Shown in pieces: positions 22,900-37,800 of a DNA stretch of 64,000 nucleotides. This stretch comes from Mangifera indica (taxonomy: Eukaryota; Streptophyta; Magnoliopsida; Sapindales; Anacardiaceae): positions 9,638,138-9,702,137 of the forward strand of contig NC_058144.1 in assembly GCF_011075055.1 (NCBI RefSeq). Reading direction: 5' to 3'. Numbering within the stretch: position 1 is the stretch's first letter; each line of letters opens with the position of its first letter. A program made the position numbers and the translations under genes. The notes under the pieces are model-generated. The model had not been told where the DNA came from. It saw only the letters and a program-made list of their open reading frames with translations, and did no database searches.

Positions 22900-25800
22900 A
22901 TGGCGACTGAAGCAGAAACTCCAGAACCAGTTTCATTAACGGTATGCAAGAACACTTTTTTAACTTTTCTGCATAGTTTTCTCTTTCTTTTCTGTTTTCT
23001 GCTTGATCAAGTTTGGGATAACATTACTGTGAAAGCTCGACTGTTTGAATATACCTGGCAAATAACTGTATTAATTCAGAAGTTTGATTTTGGGTCATTA
23101 AGATCGTAAGAAAACTTTCCATTTAGAATTGGCTGATCAAGTGTTTGCAGTTTAAGATCTATCTTTTCTGATGAATTGATGAAACTTCAGGATCACTTCA
23201 TTTTCATTTTACATTCTGTGTGTCTGAGGACTCTTTCAGATTCAGTTCCTGCCATGGCACAATCTGAGATCCTTAATTTTGTCATATTACTTGGTTCCAT
23301 CTAAGAAGGAAAAGCTTTTTCTACTTTTCAATTATTCAGTATCATAATCTTTTCATTGTTAAAACTGGAGCCCAGTTTCTCTTGCTTCATTTCCCAGTTC
23401 AGATTTTGTCTTCTTTGTTTAAAGAAAGTTGCAGTAATTTTTATAAACTTAAAAAGATACAATCCAAAAATCATGTTTCTTATAATATGGAAAAAACCAT
23501 TTTAAGGGTTAAAAAGTTATGGGAAAATAAAAGAAAACTTTTTTTTTTCCATCTTTCAACTTAAGTTTCTATTTATGATTGTATTGAAAAAGATTTTTAA
23601 AATCAGTTTAATTTTAATTAAAAGTATTTTTTTTTTTTATGTATACATAATATAGTATTTAATTAGGTTACATGAATTGCCACTAATCAAAATATATAAA
23701 TGGATTGTTAGAGTAATTAATATTGATAGATACAATATATTTTTGGTGCATAAAAATTAACGTGTATTTGATCGAAACAGAGTGAGTTTTGGGTTAACTC
23801 AAGCTTGAATTGATGTGATGATATTTAATTTAAATTTAAGTTTGAGTATACATTCGAATTCATTAACAATATTATAAAAAAAATGATAAATATTTAAATA
23901 AATTAATTAATTTTAAACCGTATAATAAAACTTAAACTCTAGTTTAAAAGTAACTCGTTTGATTTGAGTTATCCGATCAACAATGAAAACATAGGCTGTT
24001 ATGTGTACCCATCAAAGGATAAAGCTTCCTTAATTGGGTTTAGGGATAAGTCCCTACGTCAATTACATATAATTTTAGAATAAGGTAATATAATGTCCTT
24101 GTCGACTTAACTATTTTGTGTCATCAATGTTAATAATACAATAAATTATTATATGAAATAATCGTATGAAATTATTAATTTATATGATTTAATAATTATG
24201 AATTAGTTGTTAAATATAAAGTTTCTCGTTACAAAAAGAAAAAAAGGGCCGCTTATGGTTTATCATTGAAAAAATACTAACAAATTAAGCATTGACATAA
24301 CTATAAATTACAAGAGTGCCCAGAAAAAAAAATACAACTTGATAATAAATAATTTAAATTCAAAAGCTATGCATAAATAATTGAAAAGTTAACAGTAAGT
24401 TCAACTACTGTAAACATACTCAAAAATGTCATTTACTGAAACATTACAAATGTAGCATCCTACTTGCCTTGATAACGTTTTGCTAGAAGCCACTGACTTG
24501 ATGCCAAACAAGTGAAGATATCTAATGCTAATTCTTCTTTGTGCAGAAAATAGTAGGGGAAAATATTTACTTGGAGAAAGAGCAGTCTGAATGCCGGGTA
24601 GAAAAAGGAGAAATGCAAGTAGCCACCGGGCCAGAAGCCATGAATACCACCATTGAAGCCAATGTTGAAACCGCTGAGGGTGAAAGATTTTTGGAATCAT
24701 CCTCTGGTGTTGAGGTTTCCTGTACAGACACCTACAATGAATCGAAACAGATGGTGGTGGACAATGTAAAAACTGAGGTTGCAGATGAGTCCGGAAAGGG
24801 GGGAAGTGAAATCATGGAAGATTCAGAAGAGAAACCAGAGAAGAATGACAAGAGCCATGCCATTGAAAGTCTTACAGGAAGTAGTTTACGGATGGCAGAG
24901 ATTGAAGAACCGGATTTCACCAGACAGCGAGTTTCAGAGGAATGGAGCATTGGTTCACATTCTGAAGTTATTACAGACCAAGATGTTCCTGTTGAAGATA
25001 AGAGCTTGGAGAAAGAAACAGGTCAAGTGCATCATAATGAGGAAGTTGACGGCAATAAGGAAGTTATTGGCATACCTGAGACCAAATTGGATCATGAAGG
25101 AGAAGCTTCAATTCGTGTGCTGGATTTAACAGTAGCCAGCTTTAACAAGGATGGCACTGGAGAGGCCTTCACCCAAAGTATAGCAGTGCGTCCAGACATA
25201 CAGAGTGATGAAGAAGCAACCTCAAAAATCAAGGAGGGCGATGAGGAAATTGTTCATAAGCCATATGCCACATCTGCAACAGAAGCATCGAGCATACATG
25301 AAGCAGAACTTAAAGAAAATATTGAAGTGAATGAGAAAATTACAAAAGATAAATGCATTTCAGATGAGGACATATGCGGGGAAGGAAGTACTTTCTTTGT
25401 GACCAAGGACAACACTGGTGATACAGAAACCATTAATGCCTTGGAGCACAGTCAAAGTGGAATGTCAAGCCATGAGCCAAGGCCAGAGAACTTGCAGCAA
25501 AATAAACCAGAAGAGGAGAAGCTTGAAAGGGCATTAAGTGTGGTGGACAAGGATTTTATTGTTGCTGCATTAACCGAACATGCTGAAACAATTGAAGAGG
25601 AAGCATACATTGAAAACCAGAATGGAAGGTATGAGGAAAGAATCATTGATGCCTTGGAGCATAGTCAAAGTGAAACATCCTACCACGAGGAGAAGCCAGA
25701 GAACTCCAGTATAGACGTTTCAACCGAATCTGCTGAAACAAGGACAAGTGTTGAAGGACAGATACCCTTTAAAAGCCAAGAAGAAAGCTTTGAAAAAATA

Positions 25801-28800
25801 ATAAAGGAAGACTTATCAATCCACACTGATGCTGATAGTAAAAATGAGATTCCAGAGGATAAGGTTTAAAACAGCACAACTCCATTTTAGTTTTTTTTCT
25901 TTTTAAATATTTTTACTCATCACTTGTCTGAGATTTCAAACACATTTCTCTGTTTGTAGGACATACCACAAATTGAATTGAATGAGAAGACAGAAGGTGC
26001 AGAAGTTGAGGTCCCAAATGAGAATGCGACTGATATACATGATCCTCATCCACTGATTGAAGTAGCCAAACAGACTGAAGAAATAAATTTGGATAAGGTC
26101 TCCAGCATTGAACCTGAGGGAAGAGCTCAGGAAGTAAATGAAGCCTCAACAGAAGAGAAGTATATTAAAGATCCACCTGAGCCTTACCAGAGTCAGAATA
26201 TGACAATTGTAGAACATCCATCTACAGAAGAGGAAGTAAAAACAGAATTGACACCCCGAACAAATGAAACAGATATAAAGGAACTCTATGTACCTGAATT
26301 GGAATCCGAGGAAAAGTCGGTGATCAAGGGTAACATTGCTGCAGAAAAGTCAGAAGAAGAGAACAATACAGAGCAAATCATAGAACTAGAATCAGTTGAA
26401 CAAGTTTCAGTCAAGAGCTTAGAAGATGAGGAAAAGAAAGCAGAGGAGGTCACTGGAGAGGTTGAATGACAATTAACTTCTACTGAGTTGTTTTGTGGTA
26501 AAATTTAATCTACAATCTTGTTTACTGATTTAAAAGTTTTCACTTGTTTGCAGATTAGTGACAACTTCAAGACAGAAAGAGCAGCGGAAAGCATTGAACA
26601 CGAGGCAAGTAAAACCACTGAAAGCCCTCAAGAAATTCCTGATACTTGCCAAGTGAAGGAAGAAGAAAGTTTGCAGGAAGAAGAGAAGAACCTAACTGCA
26701 ACAGAATCTTCACTGGAAGAGAAAATAGAGAAAAATGAACCAGAAGAGAAGCTTGAACAGCCATTACATTTGATCACTGAAAAGAATGAAACATTTAGTT
26801 CAGAAGCTAATGAAACACCTTGTCAAATGGAGGAAGGGGCTACTGAAACTCTTAAAGAAGCTCCACAGAAAGAAGAAACTGAAAAAGAAACAGAAGAGAA
26901 TAATGACACCGAGGGCAACAAAACAGCAATAGAAGAGGTAGGCAAATAATTTTTTAACTTCTAGATATCTTAGTTATTCCATTTCTAAACAAAACACTTG
27001 TCTTTAAACTAAGTTAATGATGTCATTATCACATTTGTGAGGCAGGATCTTCAAATGCTTGTTGAAACATCTAATGCTAGTGAAAGCATAGAGACTACAA
27101 CTCTTGAACCCAAGACAGAATTTAGTAATGTGGTGGCCGAAGATGACATCAAAATGGAAGATACTAAAGAGGTCAGATTTTGGAACATGAATTTCAATTT
27201 AATCCAAAGCTTTTGGTACTTTATTCTTTGTTTTTCTTGACAATGTGCATGAAGTTCAACCCACCATTGTTATGCAGTTGCTTGAAAGTTGTAAGGATAC
27301 TGGAAAGAACGAGGAAGCTGAAAAATGGAGCATAGTTACTTCAACCGAATCAGCTGAAACAAGGACAAGTGTCCAAGGAGGGACACCCTTTAAGGGCCAA
27401 GAAGAAAGCTTTGAAAAAATAATTAGGGAAGACTTACCAATCCACACTGACACTGATAGTAAAAATGAGATTTCAGAGGATAAGGTTTAAAACAACACAA
27501 CTCCAATTTAGTTTTTTTTCTGACTCATCCTTTTAGTTGTCTGAGATTTCAAACACATTTCTCTGTTTGCAGGACGTACCAGAAATGGAATTGAATGAAA
27601 AGATAGAAGGTGCAGAAGTTGAGGTCCCAAATGAGAATGTGAATGATATACATGATCCTCATCCATTAATTGAAGTAGCCAAAAAGACTGAAGAAATAAA
27701 TTTGGATAAAGTCTCCAGCTTCGAACCCGAAGGAAGAACTCAAGAAGTAAATGATGCCTCAATGGAAGAGAAGTATATCGAAGATCCACCTGAGCCTTAC
27801 CAGAGTCGGGATGTGACAATTGTAAAGCATCCATCTATAGAAGGGGAAGTGAACACACCCCAAACAAATGAAACAGATGCAACTGAATTGGAATCTGAGG
27901 AAAAGTCAGTGATCAAGGGTAACACTACTCCAGAAAAGTCAGAAGAAGAGAGCAATATAGAGCAAGTCGTAGAACTAGAATCAGTTGAACAAGTTTCTGT
28001 CAAGAGCTTAGAAGATGAAGAAAGGAAAGCAGAGGAGGTCACAGGAGAGGTTGAATGACGATTAACTTCTACTAAATTGCTCCATGATAAAACTTTAGTC
28101 TACAATCTTGTTTACTGATTTAAACTTTACACTTGTTTGCAGATTAGTGAGAACTTCGAGACAGATAGAGCTGCGGAAAGTGTTGAACACGAGGCAAGTA
28201 AAACCACTGAAAGCCCTCAAGAAATTCCTGATACTTGCCAAGTGAAGGAAGAAGAAAGTTTGCAGAAAGAGGAGAACCTAACTGCAACAGAAGCTTCACT
28301 AGAAGAGAAAATAGAGAAAAATGAACCAGAAGAGAAGCTTGAACAGCCATTACATTTGATCACTGAAAAGAATGAAACATTTAGTTCAGAAGCTAATGAA
28401 ACACCTTGTCAAATGGAGGAAGGGGCTACTGAAACTCTTAAAGAAGCTCCACAGAAAGAAGAAACTGAAAAAGAAACAGAAGAGAATAATGACACCGAGG
28501 GCAACAAAACAGCAATAGAAGAGGTAGGCAAATAATTTCTTAACTTCTAGATATCTTAGTTATTCCATTTCTAAACAAAACACTTGTCTTTAAACTAAGT
28601 TAATGATGTCATTATCACATTTGTGAGGCAGGATCTTCAAATGCTTGTTGAAACATCTAATGCTAGTGAAAGCATAGAGACTACAACTCTTGAACCCAAG
28701 ACAGAATTTAGTAATGTGGTGGCTGAAGATGACATCAAAATGGAAGATACTAAAGAGGTCAGATTTTGGAACATGAATTTCAATTTAATCCAAAGCTTTT

Positions 28801-31800
28801 GGTACTTTATTCTTTGTTTTTCTTGACAATGTGCATGAAGTTCAACCCACCATTGTTATGCAGTTGCTTGAAAGTTATAAGGATACTGGAAAGAACGAGG
28901 AAGCTGAAAAATGGAGCATAGTTACTTCAACCGAATCAACTGAAACAAGGATAAGTGTCCAAGGAGGGACACCCTTCAAGGGCCAAGAAGAAAGCTTTGA
29001 AAAAATAATTAGGGAAGACTTACCAATCCACACTGACACTGATAGTAAAAATGAGATTTCAGAGGATAAGGTTTAAAACAACACAACTCCAATTTAGTTT
29101 TTTTTTTGACTCATCCTTTTAGTTGTCTGAGATTTCAAACACATTTCTCTGTTTGCAGGACGTACCAGAAATGGAATTGAATGAAAAGATAGAAGGTGCA
29201 GAAGTTGAGGTCCCAAATGAGAATGTGAATGATATACGCGATCCTCATCCATTGATTGAAGTAGCCAAAAAGACTGAAGAAATAAATTTGGATAAAGTCT
29301 CCAGCTTTGAACCCGAAGGAAGAACTCAGGAAGTAAATGATGCCTCAACAGAAGAGAAGTATATCGAAGATCCACCTGAGCCTTACCAGAGTCAGGATAT
29401 GACAATTGTAGAGCATCCATCTATAGAAGGGGAAGTGAACACACCCCAAACAAATGAAACAGATGCAACTGAATTGGAATCTGAGGAAAAGTCAGTAATC
29501 AAGGGTAACACTACTCCAGAAAAGTCAGAAGAAGAGAGCAATATAGAGCAAGTCATAGAACTAGAATCAGTTGAACAAGTTTCTGTCAAGAGCTTAGAAG
29601 ATGAAGAAAGGAAAGCAGAGGAGGTCACAGGAGAGGTTGAATGACGATTAACTTCTACTAAATTGCTCCATGATAAAAATTTAGTCTACAATCTTGTTTA
29701 CTGATTTAAACTTTACACTTGTTTGCAGATTAGTGAGAACTTCGAGACAGATAGAGCTGCGGAAAGCATTGAACACGAGGCAAGTAAAACCACTGAATGC
29801 CCTCAAGAAATTCCTGATACTTGCCAAGTGAAGGAAGAAGAAAGTTTGCAGAAAGAAGAGAAGAACCTAACTGCAACAGAATCTTCACTGGAAGAGAAAA
29901 TAGAGAAAAATGAACCAGAAGAGAAGCTTGAACAGCCATTACATTTGATCACTGAAAAGAATGAAACATTTAGTTCAGAAGCTAATGAAACACCTTGTCA
30001 AATGGAGGAAGGGGCTACTGAAACTCTTAAAGAAGCTCTACAGAAAGAAGAAACTGAAAAAGAAACAGAAGAGAATAATGACACCGAGGGCAACAAAACA
30101 GCAATAGAAGAGGTAGGCAAATAATTTCTTAACTTCTAGATATCTTAGTTATTCCATTTCTAAACAAAACACTTGTCTTTAAACTAAGTTAATGATGTCA
30201 TTATCACATTTGTGAGGCAGGATCTTCAAATGCTTGTTGAAACATCTAATGCTAGTGAAAGCATAGAGACTACAACTCTTGAACCCAAGACAGAATTTAG
30301 TAATGTGGTGGCCGAAGATGACATCAAAATGGAAGATACTAAAGAGGTCAGATTTTGGAACATGAATTTCAATTTAATCCAAAGCTTTTGGTACTTTATT
30401 CTTTGTTTTTCTTGACAATGTGCATGAAGTTCAACCCACCATTGTTATGCAGTTGCTTGAAAGTTGTAAGGATACTGGAAAGAACGAGGAAGCTGAAAAA
30501 TGGAGCATAGTTACTTCAACCGAATCAGCTGAAACAAGGACAAGTGTCCAAGGAGGGACACCCTTTAAGGGCCAAGAAGAAAGCTTTGAAAAAATAATTA
30601 GGGAAGACTTACCAATCCACACTGACACTCAGAGTAAAAAAGAGATTTCAGAGGATAAGGTTTAAAACAACACAACTCCAATTTATTTTTTTTTTTTGAC
30701 TCATCCTTTTAGTTGTCTGAGATTTCAAACACATTTCTCCGTTTGCAGGATGTACCAGAAATGGAATTGAATGAAAAGATAGAAGGTGCAGAAGTTGAGG
30801 TCCCAAATGAGAATGTGAATGATATACGTGATCCTCATCCATTGATTGAAGTAGCCAAAAAGACTGAAGAAATAAATTTGGATAAAGTCTCCAGCTTCGA
30901 ACCCGAAGGAAGAACTCAGGAAGTAAATGATGCCTCAACGGAAGAGAAGTATATCGAAGATCCACCTGAGCCTTACCAGAGTCGGGATGTGACAATTGTA
31001 GAGCATCCATCTATAGAAGGGGAAGTGAACACACCCCAAACAAATGAAACAGATGCAACTGAATTGGAATCTGAGGAAAAGTCAGTGATCAAGGGTAACA
31101 CTACTCCAGAAAAGTCAGAAGAAGAGAGCAATATAGAGCAAGTCGTAGAACTAGAATCAGTTGAACAAGTTTCTGTCAAGAGCTTAGAAGATGAAGAAAG
31201 GAAAGCAGAGGAGGTCACAGGAGAGGTTGAATGACGATTAACTTCTACTAAATTGCTCCATGATAAAACTTTAGTCTACAATCTTGTTTACTGATTTAAA
31301 CTTTACACTTGTTTGCAGATTAGTGAGAACTTCGAGACAGATAGAGCTGCGGAAAGCGTTGAACACAAGGCAAGTAAAACCACTGAAAGCCCTCAAGAAA
31401 TTCCTGATACTTGCCAATTGAAGGAAGAAGAAAGTTTGCAGAAAGAAGAGAACCTAACTGCAACAGAAGCTTCACTAGAAGAGAAACTAGAGAAAAATGA
31501 ACCAGAAGAGAAGCTTGAACAGCCATTACATTTGATCACTGAAAAGAACGAGACATTTAGTTCAGAAGCTAATGAAACACCTTGTCAAATGGAGGAAGGG
31601 GCTACTGAAATTCTTAAAAAGGCTTTGCAGAAAGAAGAAACTGAAATGGAAACAGAAGAGAATAATGACATCGAGGGCAGCAAAATAGCAATAGAAGAGG
31701 TGGACACATAATTTCTTAACTTTTAGATATCTTTGTTGTTCCATTACTAAACAAATCACTTACATTTATCACATTTGTGAGGCAGGATCTTCAAATGCCT

Positions 31801-34800
31801 GTTGAAACATCTAATGCTAGTGGAAGCATAGAGACTACAGTCCTTGAACCCAAGACAGAAATTAGTAATATGGTGGCTGAAGATGACATCAAAATGGAAG
31901 ATACTAAGGAGGTCAGATTTTGGAACATGAATCTCAATCTAATCCACAGATTTTGGTACTTCTATTCTTTATTTTTCTTTGGCATTGTTCGTGAAGTTCA
32001 ATCCTCGATTGTTATGCAGTTGCTTGAAAGCTGTAAGGATACTGGAAAGGATGAGGAAGCTGACAAGCATGAAAGGAAGGAGGAATGTGTTACTATACCA
32101 GAAGCTTTTGAAGAAAAAACTGTCCAATGTTCTGAAGAGGATAAAAAAGAGGAAGAAGAGTCTAGAGGACTTGAAGTAGAGAAAATTGAGCAAAGCTCTG
32201 AGGAAGGCCATACAGTTACTAATATCTCATCAGAATTGACTGAACAAGAAACAGCTGTGATTCATCCACGAGATACAAATGAGGTGAAGAAGCCAGAAGG
32301 AGAGAACAACTTAAAACAAATTGTTGAAGAGACTAATGTTAGAGACTTCATTCCTCAATCAGTTGACCAAGTTCTTGTCAAGAATTTAGAAAATGAGGAA
32401 AAGGAAGCAAAGGATTTCACAGGAAAGGTCGTAGCAATTAGTAATTGCTAAGTCAGTATTTTTTATAAATTTAAAATAGATAATCTGTTCACTGATTTAT
32501 ATTTAATTTTATGTGCAGTATTTTGAGTCTGAGACAGAAAAAACAACCAAGAGTATTGTGAATGAGACATGCAAAACCATTGAAAGCCCCAGAGAAATTC
32601 CTGATACTTTCCAAGAGAAACAAGGAGAAAGTTTGCAAAGGGAAGCGAAGAATGAAACTGTAACAGAATCTTCTCCAGAAGAGAAATCACTGGAAAGTGA
32701 ACTGACAGAGAAGCTTGAAAAACCATTATCTTCAGACTCTAATGAAAATGAGGCATTTGTTTCAAATTCTAATGAAGTGCATAGCCTAAAGGAAGAAGGT
32801 TCTCCTCAAAACCGTGAAGAAGCTCCAGAGACAGAAGAAAATGAGAAGGAAACAGAATTCCAAAGCGACACCAAGGACTACAATATCACATTGGAAAAGG
32901 TAAAAAAATAAATCCTTAATGTCCAGATATTTCCATAGTCAAGCTCATTGCTCGTGCTCCTTATTTGTCTTTAACCAACAGTTAATGATGACATAATGAT
33001 ATTTGTGACACAGGATGATCAAGTAGATGTTGAAATATCTGATACATCCAAAAGCATTGAGAGCACTATCCTTGAGTCCAAGGCAGAAATGGAAAATCTG
33101 GTGGTTGAAGATGATATGAAGAAGGAAGAATCAAAAGAGGTCACATTATAGAACATGAATTTCACTTAAGTCCAATCTTTCAAATACATAATTTCATTTT
33201 TTATGTTATATTTAAACAGTTCAACCCTCTCAATCATGCAGATATATGAAGAATTCAAGGATGCAGGGGAGGTTGAGGAAACTCAAAGGCATGACGTAAC
33301 AGAAGAATGTACTACTATACCAGCACCTATTGGAGAAAACACAGTGCAAAGCTCTGAAGATGACAAAAAAGAAGAGACACCCAAAGTTCAGGTTTGAAAA
33401 AAAACTCATTATGCATTGTGCTGGATATCCTGACTATCTTTTAGAAATTATATTAAACAAGTAGTTTCTTTACTTCTTGTATAGGCATGTGCACAGCATG
33501 AGACGATTAGTTTAGGTGAGGATGATGAAAAACAAACTCAAAATGAGGAAAACATACTTGACCGGACAGGGGAACTTGAAGCAGAGAAAACAGAACAGAG
33601 CTCTAAAGATGACCATATTGTTCCCCCTATCTTATCAAAATCAATTCAACATGAAACAGCTGAAACTTATCCAGGAAATGCAAACGAGGCAGAGAATCCA
33701 GGAGAGGAGGACAAACAGACTGTTGAAGAGAACAATATAAGAGACTGCATTCCAGAATCAGTTGAACAAATTTCTGTCAAGAACTTAAAAGATGAGGAAA
33801 ATAAAGCGGAAGAGCCTACAAGAGAGGTTGCTAGACCACTCACTAGTAGCTAAATAGTTTTTTTTTTTTTTTTTGTTAGAAATTTGATTGATAATCTTGT
33901 TTGTTAATTCAATATATAATCATGAATGTAGGGTTTTGAGAAGTCCAAAACGGAAGAAACAACTGAAAATGAGACATGTGAAACAACTGAAAGCCCAAGA
34001 GAAATTCTTGATACTTTCCAAGTGAAACAAGAAGAAAGTTCAGAGACCAAGGAATTGAATGTAACTGCTACTGAACCTTCCCAGGTGGAGGAACCACAGA
34101 AAAACAAACCAGAAGAAAAAACTGAAAAACCATTATCTTCAATGTCGTACAGAAGTGAGGCATTCAATTCAGATGCTGAAAAATTGCCTTGCCAGATAGA
34201 CGAAGGAGCTCCTCAAAACCTTGAAGAAGCTCCACATGAAGAAGAACATGAGAAAGAAACTGAGGACAACAAAATCTCAATGGAAAAGGTGAACAAATGA
34301 ATCTTTAAATTGAAGATATATTTGTATTAATCCATGAGCAAACCAATCACTTGACTTTGAAAAAAGGGTTAATGATGTCATAATTATGATTTTCTTGAGG
34401 CAGGATAACCAGGCAGCTATTGAAACATCTGATCCAAGCAAAAGCGCAGAGAGGACAATCCTGGAATCGAGGACAAAAATGGATAAGATGGTGGATGAAG
34501 ATGGCACAGGGAAAGAACAATCTGAAGAGGTTTAATTCCAATCTTTTAAACACTTAATTTTTATTTCTTCTTTGGCATGCTTTAAGAAGTTGCCTTCTCA
34601 TTTGTCATGCAGTTATGTGAAGAAAAGGAAAGCGTAGTTGAGCAGTCTAGAGAAGTGGAAGTAGAGAAAACTGAGCTGCGTTCTACAGAAGAACATGCAA
34701 TTGCCAACATGTCATTGGAATCAATTGATCGTGAAGCAGTTGTGATCTCTTCAGGAAATGAGATCAAGGCAGAAGAATCGGAAGGAAAGAACGATGTAAT

Positions 34801-37800
34801 TATTGAAGAAAGCAATATTGGAAGCCTAATTCCAGAAATAGTTGAGCAAGTTTCCTTAAAGAAAGTGGAAGATGAGGAAAAGAAAGAACATGAGTCCACA
34901 GGAGAGGTTGCAGGACAACTGGCTAATAGTTAATATGTTTCTTTTTCATAATTTAATTCATGGTTATATTTGTTGACTTCATATTTAATTCATATGCAGA
35001 TCCTTGATAGCCCCAAGACTAAAGAAGTTGTTGACAGAACTAAACTTGAGACTGGGGAAACCTTGGAAAGCCCCAGAGAAATTCTGGATACTTTCCAGGA
35101 GAAACATGGAGAAAGTTTGCAGAGTGAAGAGGACCTAACCACCGTAGAATCTTCTCAAAACCTTGAAGAAACTCCACAGAAACAAGAAAAAGAAAATGTA
35201 ACGGAAGTAAACAATAATATTGAAGAAAACAGAATAGCAGTGGAGGAGGTGAGCAAATAAATTCCTTAGTTTCAGTTATTGCTACTATTCCCAAAACTAT
35301 GCTTATCACCTTTTCTTTAAACTGATTTGAAAATCATATTTGTGAGGCAGAGTCTTCAAGAAGTTGCTGGAACATCTGATGCCAACACTACTACAGAAAG
35401 TACTGTCCCTGAACTGCAGACAGAAAAGGATAATATGGTTGTTGAAGATGATGTAAAGAAGGAAGAATCCAAAGAGGTCTAATTTGGAACTTGATTGCAG
35501 TAAATTCCAATCATTTTAATACTCATTTTTCAAACTTATTAAGTTCAACACTCATTTATCCATGCAGTCCTATGAAAAATCCAAGGATGCCGAAGTTGAG
35601 AAACATGAAATGGTTGAAGAATGTGTTAACACGGATATATTACAGGAAATTACTGGAGAAAATTCACTTAAGAGTCCTGGAGCTGATAAAAAAGAGGAAG
35701 AGACATCCAAAATTGAGGTTTAAAAAATTGTCGTTGTCTTGGATATCTTGAATATCTATTTAAATCAAATTAAACAAGTAGATGTTTACATTTTGCATGG
35801 CTTATGCACAGCTTGAGGAGACTGGTGTGGTTAAAGAAGGTGCTGATAGAAGCAGAAGCTCAGAGTGTACAAATATATTAAAGGAACCTTGTGGAGAAAA
35901 AGTACATCAAAGCTCCGGAGATGATGAAAAAGAGGAAGAGACATCCAAAACTGAGGTAAACTCATTGTCCATGTGTTAGTTATCTTGAATATCTTCCTTC
36001 AAAATTCACACTAAACAAGTAGCCCTTTTAACTTCTTGTATAGGTAAACAGTGCTGGTGAGGATGCTGAAGAACAGTTTGTAAAAGAGGAAATCATGGTA
36101 GACCAGTCTAGAGAAGAAGTAGAGAAAGTTGAACAGAAAAACAAACCAGAAGAAAAGACTGAAAGCCCATATTCCTCAATGTCAGACAAAAATGAGGCAT
36201 TCAATTCAGATTCTGAAAAATTACCATGCCAGAAGGAAGAAAGAGCTCCTCAAAACGTTGAAGAAGCTTCGCATGAAGAAGAAAATGAGAAAGAAACAGA
36301 TGACATCAAAATCGCAATGGAAGAGGTGAGCAAATGAATCCTTAAATTGAAGTATCTATGTATTAATCCATAACTAAATCAATCCCTTGACGTGAAAAAG
36401 AGTTGATGATATCATAATCACGAATTTCTTGAGACAGGATAATCAGGCAGTTTTTGAAACATCTGATACAAGCAAAATCACAGAGAGGACAATCCTGGAA
36501 CCGAAGACAGAAATGGATAGGATGGTGGATGAAGATGACACAGGGAAAGAACAATCTAAAGAGGTCATATTTTGACACAATGAATCTAACTTAATTCCAA
36601 TCTTTTACTTCTTTAACATGCTTTAAGAAGATCCATCCTCATTTTTCATTCAGTTATGTGAAGACAAGGATGTTGAAGTAGCTGAAGAAAAGGAAAACAT
36701 AGTTGAGCAGTCTAGAGAAGCCGAAGTAGAGAAAACTGAGCTGAGTTCTGTAGAAGAACATGCAATTGCGAACATGGAAGATGAGGAAAAGAAAGATAAT
36801 GAGTCCACAGGAGAGGTTGCAGGACAACTGGCTAATAGATAAAATGTTTCCTTTTCATAATTCAATTCATAGTCCTATTTGTTGACTTCATATTTAACTT
36901 CATATGCAGATCCTTGATCGACTGAAGACTGAAGAAGTTGTCGACAACACTGAACTTGAGACTAGTAAAACCTCGGAAAGACCCAAAGAAATTCTGGATA
37001 CTTTCCAGGAGAAAAATGGAGAAAGTTTGCAGAGTGAAGAGAAGGAACTAACTACCGTAGAATCTTCTCAAAACCTTGAAGAAGCTCCACAGAAAGAAGA
37101 AAAAGAAAATGTAACAGAAGGAAAAAATGATATTGAAGAAAATAGAATAACAGTGGAGGAGGTGAACAAATAAATTCTTTAGTTTCAGTTATCGCTGCTA
37201 TTCCCACAACAATGTTTATCACCCTTTCTTTAAACTAATTTGAAAATCATATTTGTGAGACAGAGTTTTCAAGAAGTTGCTGGAACATCTGATGCCAACA
37301 AAACTACAGAAAGTGTTGTCCTTGAACTGAAGACAGAAAAAGATGATATGGTGGTTGAAGAAGATGTAAAGGAGGAATCCAAAGAGGTCTAATCTGGAAC
37401 TTGATTCGCACTAAACTCCAATTATTTTAATACTCATTTTTCAAATTCATGAAGTTTAACACTCATTTGTCAATGCAGTTCTATAGAAATTCCAACGATG
37501 CGGAAACTGAGAAACACGATATGGTTGAAGAATGCATTAATATGGATACCTTACAGGAAACTACTGGAGAAAAATCACTTCAAAGTAGTGGAGTTGATAA
37601 AAAAGAGGAAGAGACATCTAAAATTGAGGTTCTATAAATTGTCATTGTCTTGGATATCTTGAATAACTATTAACAAGTAGATGTTTACATTTTGTATGGC
37701 TTATGCACAGCTTGAGGAAACTGGTGTGGTTCCTGGTGCTGAAACACAAACCCCGAAAGGAGGCATAGATGACCAGTCTACAGAATTTGATGCACAAAAA

